Assembly (NCBI GenBank): GCA_021204545.1
Contig: JAJPZF010000239.1
Location: 1 to 7,949, forward strand
Reading direction: 5' to 3'
DNA: 7,949 bases
DNA from: Prevotellaceae bacterium
GTDB lineage: Bacteria; Bacteroidota; Bacteroidia; Bacteroidales; Bacteroidaceae
The position numbers and the translations under genes are program-made. Shown here piece after piece: positions 4,364 through 7,949 of this stretch. Position 1 is the first letter of the stretch. Each line of letters starts with the position of its first letter. A model generated the notes under the pieces. The model had not been told where the DNA came from. It worked only from the letters and a program-made list of their open reading frames with translations, and ran no database searches.

Positions 4364-4478
4364 GGAGGCTCCGTCGGACTCTCCGCGGAGGCTCCGTCGG
4401 AGTCTCTGTGGAGGCTCCGTCGGAGTCTCCGTGGAGGCTTCGGTGAAGCCTCTTGGGAGGGCTCAGTGAAGTCTCCTC
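4364..4478. repeat. Five 23-nt hairpin-forming tandem repeats
   Basis: Units begin at 4364, 4387, 4410, 4433 and 4456, each opening with GGAGG. The first three are nearly identical (core GGAGGCTCCG-TCGGAGTCTCC). The fourth and fifth diverge but keep the ability to pair (for example GGAGGCTTCG-GTGAAGCCTC). Each unit is itself a hairpin with about a 9-bp stem and a 3-nt loop. The array fills the space between two convergent genes and their terminators. No gene is supported in 4266-4594. Confidence 0.88.
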
Positions 4479-4530
4479 GACACGTAGGCGTAGGGATTGC
4501 GGCGTGGGTATAGTGGGGACAGCAAAAGAG

Positions 4531-4560
4531 AGCCGTGAGCCTTGGGGGAGGCTCACGGCT
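4531..4560 (-). terminator. Terminator of the PI-PLC-like gene
   Basis: AGCCGTGAGCCT (4531-4542) and AGGCTCACGGCT (4549-4560) form a perfect 12-bp stem with a 6-nt loop. Read on the minus strand it is followed by CTCTTTTGC, a short U-run, and it begins 35 nt after the stop codon at 4595. Confidence 0.8.
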
Positions 4561-4594
4561 GTCGTTATAGGTCGATGCTAAGGGGAGGGGGAGG

Positions 4595-7500
4595 TTACTT
4601 CACGATGACCTTCTTGCCGCCCTTGATGTAGATGCCCTTCGTCGGCTTGCTTACGCGCACGCCCTGCAGGGTGTAGACGGCCTCGTCGTCCTCAGCCTCC
4701 GCGCCTATGGCTTCGATAGCGGTCGCGTCGAAGTCCTTAAGGGCGGTGATGGCTGCCTCTATCTGGTCGCCTGTGGCTTCGTCAAGGGCTGTGTCGGTGT
4801 AGGTGTAGGTGTCGATGAGAGCCTGCACTGCCTGCTTCTGCTCTTCGTAGTCGTAGGTCTCCACGGCTGCCTCTGCCGCTGCGATGGCATCGTCATAGTC
4901 GGCAAGGAGCTGCGTCACGCTCTCTTGTGCTGCCGCAACAGCCTCGTTAAGGGCGGTGGTGGCAGCCTCGTAATCAGCTGCTGTTGGTGTGGAATCCTCT
5001 GCGAAGGTGTTATCGGAGATGGCTGCCTCCAGAGCCTCCTTGGCGGTGGTGGTCAGCTTGATGTCCTCCTCAGCCTCTTCCTGGGCTGCCGCGAGGGCTG
5101 CCTCGTACTCAGCATTGTCGGGCAGCACGATGTAGAGCACGTCGGGCAGGGTCTCGGTGTCCGTGAGGCTAAGGCTGCACTGGAACGCTGCGAGCGTCTC
5201 GCCTTCGCCTGTGACGAGGCTGAAGACGGGCGTTCCCTCGTCGTCGGTACTGAGCACGTAAGAGCCCTGCCCAAGGCTGGTCTCCTCAAGCGTGCCCGTC
5301 AGCAGCCCCGACTGGAGGGAGTACGAGTCGTGCCACGTGCCCGCTCCCTCGAAGGTGGGAGCCTCGCCCGATGGGCAGCATATAATATAAGGAGTGTTAG
5401 CCTTCAGTGCGCTCACCTTCACGAGGTTAAGCGTCTCTCCGTCGTCCTGCAAGGCGGCGCACGAGTAAGCCGTCACACCCTCGGGCAGCGAGCTGTAGAA
5501 GGGAAGGATGACGGTGCCCAAGGTGTCTGCCTCAAGCACGGGAGTCACAGTCACAAGCTCTGCCTCGCTGAAGCTCAAGCCGCTTGCCAGTCCCTCGATG
5601 TCCCACGAGCCTTCCTCCGTGGTAGCCTTCACTTGGAAGACAGTTGCCGAGTCGGTGGAGAGGGCGGCTACCTTGTCGCTGAAGAGGTAGTGCGTCTTGC
5701 CGTCCGTGCCTGTGAAGGAGATGGTGTAGCAGTCCTGCTTGCCTGTGGAGTTGAAGTTGAACGCCTGCCCACGGAGCGGGTCGACGGCTGCCTCGCAGTC
5801 GAAGGCGTAGCCTCCCGTGGCGGTCTGGTCGGTGTGGAAGGAGATTGGGTTGTCCTTTATGATATTGTACAGCTGCCCTTCCTCAGGCTGGTTGAGAGGC
5901 GTGGAGGTGTAGGTGTCGTAGGCAGTCTGAAGGGCGAGCAGTGCCTCGTTCACTTCGTCCTGCGTGGCGTCGGGGTTCTCGTCCACCTGCTTGGCGGTGG
6001 CGAGGGCTGTGGCAAGGTTCGAAGCCACTGTTGTGGGGAACTGGAACAAGCCGTCGCCAAGGTTGGCTGTGGTGTTGAGCTCCGAGGCTTGCTCTATCAG
6101 GTCGTCGAGCGCCTCGGTGCTTGCGCCGAGGTAGTAGAGCTGTATGTCGTCTATCGAAGCCCACTGGGAGGCAGAGCCTGAGGTGTTCTGAAGGGTAATG
6201 GTAACTGCGAGCTTGCCGTCAGTCACAAGAGCGTCAACGCTTCCCCATCTCCAGCCTCTGCCTGCGCCGTTGTTGGCGAAGGTAGCTCCAGCAGCCTTGC
6301 CTATGGCGAGGCTCTCCCACTCCACTCCGTCTATGTCCATCGTGCCGCCCGTGTCGCCTTGGGCAGGGAAGGAGTAGGACGTGCCGTTCAGGTCAATCGT
6401 GCAGAGTGCGCCCGAGCTGCTTCTGCCCGCTGCCTTGAGGCGGTACAAGCCGTTCTCAACGCTGATGGTCTTCGTCATCGTGGCTGTCCACTTGGTGGCA
6501 GAGCTATAAAGGCTGCCCGACATCTCGAAGTAGGAGTCCGAGGGGTCGTCGCTCCAGTGCTGGCTGCTCATCGTGCCTATGTTGCTTGTTGTCCAGCCCG
6601 TCGTTCCGTCAGAGGCGTCTACCGTCGCCCCGAGCTGGTCGGTTATGTCGCTCTCGTCCACTGCCTCCTCCTCCGTGGGCAGGTACTTGAAGTTGTTGTC
6701 TATGATGGCGTTCACGAGGGACAGCCCGTTGGTGGAGTACTTGTTGGACGTGTCCACTCCTACGTAGTCGGCAAGGATGATGCCCGTCGGTCCTGAGTGG
6801 GAGGAGAGGTAGTCCACGATAGCCTTGTTGGTGTAGGAGGCGTTCTCTCGGTAGCCGTCGGACTTAGACAAGGTATATCCCGCCAGAGTACCCGTTTCGG
6901 AGTAAGCGGAGGCGAAGTTGAACACCCACACGTTCCTCATCTTGTTGTAGGCGTAGTGGGTCGTGCTGTAGTTGAGCATGGTGTCCACGGCTGCCACCTT
7001 GTAGCCTAAGCCTCCGTCCTCGCTTGAGTCGGAGTAGTCCTGCGCATGTATCCTGCCCTTGGCGTTGGACCCCGAGCCTGCGCCTTGCACTGTCACTGCG
7101 GTCTGTGCGCTCCATTCACGGCTGTCCCCTGGCCAGTTAGACATAATGCCGCCAGTGGGGGCGGTGGTGTATGAGTCACGGTAGAGTACAAGAGCCTTGC
7201 CCCTCATATCGCCCACGGTGAGGTCTCGGCGGTAGTCCACGAACATGTCAGGGTACGTCTCCATAGCCGAGCTCAGCAGAGATTCATAACTCTCCTCGTA
7301 TTTGCTGTTGCTGTTGCTGTTAAGGGAGCTGTAGGCATCAGTCTCGTGCCTCAGATGGATGACAGCGAACTCCGTTGGGTTTGCCTCCAAGGAGTCGTGC
7401 AAGAGCTGGAAGGCGTCGGCGATGGACTCCTTTGTCTGACATACACCGTGCCATAGAACAAGCTTACTGCTGCTGTTGACGGCAGGGCGGAAGTCGAAAG

Positions 7501-7735
7501 CCCGAACGCCAAGTGCCCACTGCTCTGATATGTTCTTGTCCTGCGTAGTGGCATAAGTACCACCCCCAAGGGTTCCGACAACTCCAGTGAAGCCGTAACC
7601 AGTGGCTGAGTCATGCGTTCCGGGTATGGAGACGAGGCAGACTGGTGTGTCGTCGGGCAGGTCCTTCATCCAGTTGTCTGCCTTGGCGGCGGCGCAGAGG
7701 ACGGTCAAGAGAAAGAGTGAGATAAGCTTTTTCAT
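4595..7735 (-). CDS. Secreted PI-PLC X-domain protein with helical C-terminal modules
   Basis: This encodes 1046 aa. The start at 7735 is chosen because it opens a clear signal peptide (MKKLISLFLLTVLCAAAKA); the open frame extends 36 codons further upstream without signal character. Residues about 25-350 form a phosphatidylinositol-specific phospholipase C X domain: SIPGTHDSATG with H41-D42, LGVRAFDFR with R78, LVLWHGVC with H96, then FAVIHLRHE. The two histidines are the expected general base and acid for cleaving phosphoinositol lipids or GPI-type anchors. Residues about 365-538 look like a beta-sandwich, possibly carbohydrate-binding (YRLKAAGRSS, WRWGSVDALV, ASIDDIQLYYLG). Residues about 540-612 and 875-1005 are Ala/Glu-rich helical bundles resembling FIVAR-type repeats, with a beta-rich part between them. 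The end, VYTLQGVRVSKPTKGIYIKG, then GKKVIVK, resembles short C-terminal sorting tails of Bacteroidota (type IX-like), suggesting surface display or release. Exact substrate and sorting route are inferred. Confidence 0.88.
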   Translation of the reverse strand: MKKLISLFLLTVLCAAAKADNWMKDLPDDTPVCLVSIPGTHDSATGYGFTGVVGTLGGGTYATTQDKNISEQWALGVRAFDFRPAVNSSSKLVLWHGVCQTKESIADAFQLLHDSLEANPTEFAVIHLRHETDAYSSLNSNSNSKYEESYESLLSSAMETYPDMFVDYRRDLTVGDMRGKALVLYRDSYTTAPTGGIMSNWPGDSREWSAQTAVTVQGAGSGSNAKGRIHAQDYSDSSEDGGLGYKVAAVDTMLNYSTTHYAYNKMRNVWVFNFASAYSETGTLAGYTLSKSDGYRENASYTNKAIVDYLSSHSGPTGIILADYVGVDTSNKYSTNGLSLVNAIIDNNFKYLPTEEEAVDESDITDQLGATVDASDGTTGWTTSNIGTMSSQHWSDDPSDSYFEMSGSLYSSATKWTATMTKTISVENGLYRLKAAGRSSSGALCTIDLNGTSYSFPAQGDTGGTMDIDGVEWESLAIGKAAGATFANNGAGRGWRWGSVDALVTDGKLAVTITLQNTSGSASQWASIDDIQLYYLGASTEALDDLIEQASELNTTANLGDGLFQFPTTVASNLATALATAKQVDENPDATQDEVNEALLALQTAYDTYTSTPLNQPEEGQLYNIIKDNPISFHTDQTATGGYAFDCEAAVDPLRGQAFNFNSTGKQDCYTISFTGTDGKTHYLFSDKVAALSTDSATVFQVKATTEEGSWDIEGLASGLSFSEAELVTVTPVLEADTLGTVILPFYSSLPEGVTAYSCAALQDDGETLNLVKVSALKANTPYIICCPSGEAPTFEGAGTWHDSYSLQSGLLTGTLEETSLGQGSYVLSTDDEGTPVFSLVTGEGETLAAFQCSLSLTDTETLPDVLYIVLPDNAEYEAALAAAQEEAEEDIKLTTTAKEALEAAISDNTFAEDSTPTAADYEAATTALNEAVAAAQESVTQLLADYDDAIAAAEAAVETYDYEEQKQAVQALIDTYTYTDTALDEATGDQIEAAITALKDFDATAIEAIGAEAEDDEAVYTLQGVRVSKPTKGIYIKGGKKVIVK

Positions 7736-7773
7736 AGTAAGGTAAGTGTTTAAGTTAAGTGCTTCTGTGTCCG

Positions 7774-7805
7774 CGAACTTAGGGAATATACACACACGAT
7801 GCAAG
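7774..7805 (-). promoter_or_regulatory. Candidate promoter of the PI-PLC-like gene
   Basis: On the minus strand, CTTG (7805-7802) is followed after 20 nt by TAAGTTCG (7781-7774). Each box has one mismatch to the Bacteroidota TTTG and TAnnTTTG motifs, at the preferred spacing. The start site would be near 7767, giving a leader of roughly 30 nt. Confidence 0.45.
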
Positions 7806-7845
7806 CGAATGGCAGGAAAAGACGGCCGGAAGGGTCTGATCACCT

Positions 7846-7949
7846 CCGCGAAAGGGGTCTACACCTCTTTTGCGGTAGAGGTATTACCCCTTTAGCGGTA
7901 GAGGTATTACCCCTTTTGCGGTAGAGGTATTACCCCTTTTGCGGTAGAG
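7846..7949. repeat. 23-nt tandem repeat array with upstream hairpin
   Basis: Units starting GCGGTAGAGGTATTACCCCT lie at 7872, 7895 and 7918, with a fourth begun at 7941 and cut by the window edge; they differ by a single base. Each has the near-palindrome AGAGGTATTACCCCT. Just before, CCGCGAAAGGGGT (7846-7858) and ACCTCTTTTGCGG (7863-7875) form a 13-bp imperfect hairpin around CTAC, which looks like a diverged, partly inverted unit. The array lies upstream of the PI-PLC-like gene. No gene is seen in 7736-7949. Confidence 0.87.

Noticed and set aside
4364..4478. CRISPR array
   Set aside because: The 23-nt units abut with no unique spacers, no cas genes are present, and the same holds for the arrays at 1-72 and 7872-7949.
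4284..4556. Minus-strand 90-codon frame across the repeat array
   Set aside because: It spans a tandem hairpin array and both terminators and gives only Pro/Ser/Arg-rich repeat peptide.
4925..6181. A 418-codon open frame on the plus strand
   Set aside because: It lies wholly antisense to the PI-PLC-like gene. Its composition is what the complement of an Ala/Glu/Thr-rich GC-rich gene gives, and it shows no domain signature.
7736..7843. 36-codon upstream extension of the PI-PLC-like protein
   Set aside because: It would bury the signal peptide internally and run through the candidate promoter. The ATG at 7735 gives a classical signal peptide.

Overview
The window looks like a Bacteroidota chromosome, most likely order Bacteroidales and possibly Prevotellaceae. 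This rests on the TTTG-N20-TAnnTTTG promoter layout at 2011-2042, weak ribosome binding sites, and a large secreted protein ending in a short VYTLQG...GIYIKGGKK tail of the kind seen on Prevotella-type exported proteins. No species can be named. The sequence is GC-rich and Arg AGG codons are frequent, except in the AT-rich control region at 1894-2084 and around the attachment-type site near 3200-3430.

Bases 1 to about 3317 read as the right end of an integrated mobile element (prophage or integrative element). A leftward operon of four tightly packed genes (1893 to beyond base 1) runs from a small Cro-like protein through two unknown proteins to a protein with a MerR/excisionase-like helix-turn-helix and a coiled coil, which is cut by the window edge. 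It faces a rightward CI-like repressor gene (2085-2474) across a control region with a good leftward promoter and several inverted repeats. This is the arrangement of a phage-type genetic switch. Behind the repressor sits a two-gene toxin-antitoxin module (53-aa antitoxin, VapC-like PIN toxin, 2526-3181). An almost identical 18-19 nt sequence occurs at the end of the repressor gene and again just after the toxin, so the module looks like an inserted cassette.

At 3318-3362 there is the 3' half of a tRNA-His (anticodon loop GTG, T arm, acceptor 3' strand, C73, CCA) without its 5' half. This is the footprint expected at the far end of an element integrated into tRNA-His, with the intact tRNA beyond the left edge. 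The polarity implies that the element is on the left and the old chromosome on the right. Just across the junction, at 3432-3602, is a small gene whose protein resembles the element's antitoxin but has no toxin beside it.

The right part appears to be resident chromosome: a lipoprotein-type nitroreductase (3654-4265, +) converging on a 1046-aa secreted PI-PLC-like protein (4595-7735, -). Each has a hairpin terminator. Between them is an array of five 23-nt hairpin-forming tandem repeats. Similar arrays, different in sequence but with 23-24 nt period, lie at both window edges: one is inside the first coding region as an eight-residue repeat, and one is upstream of the PI-PLC gene.
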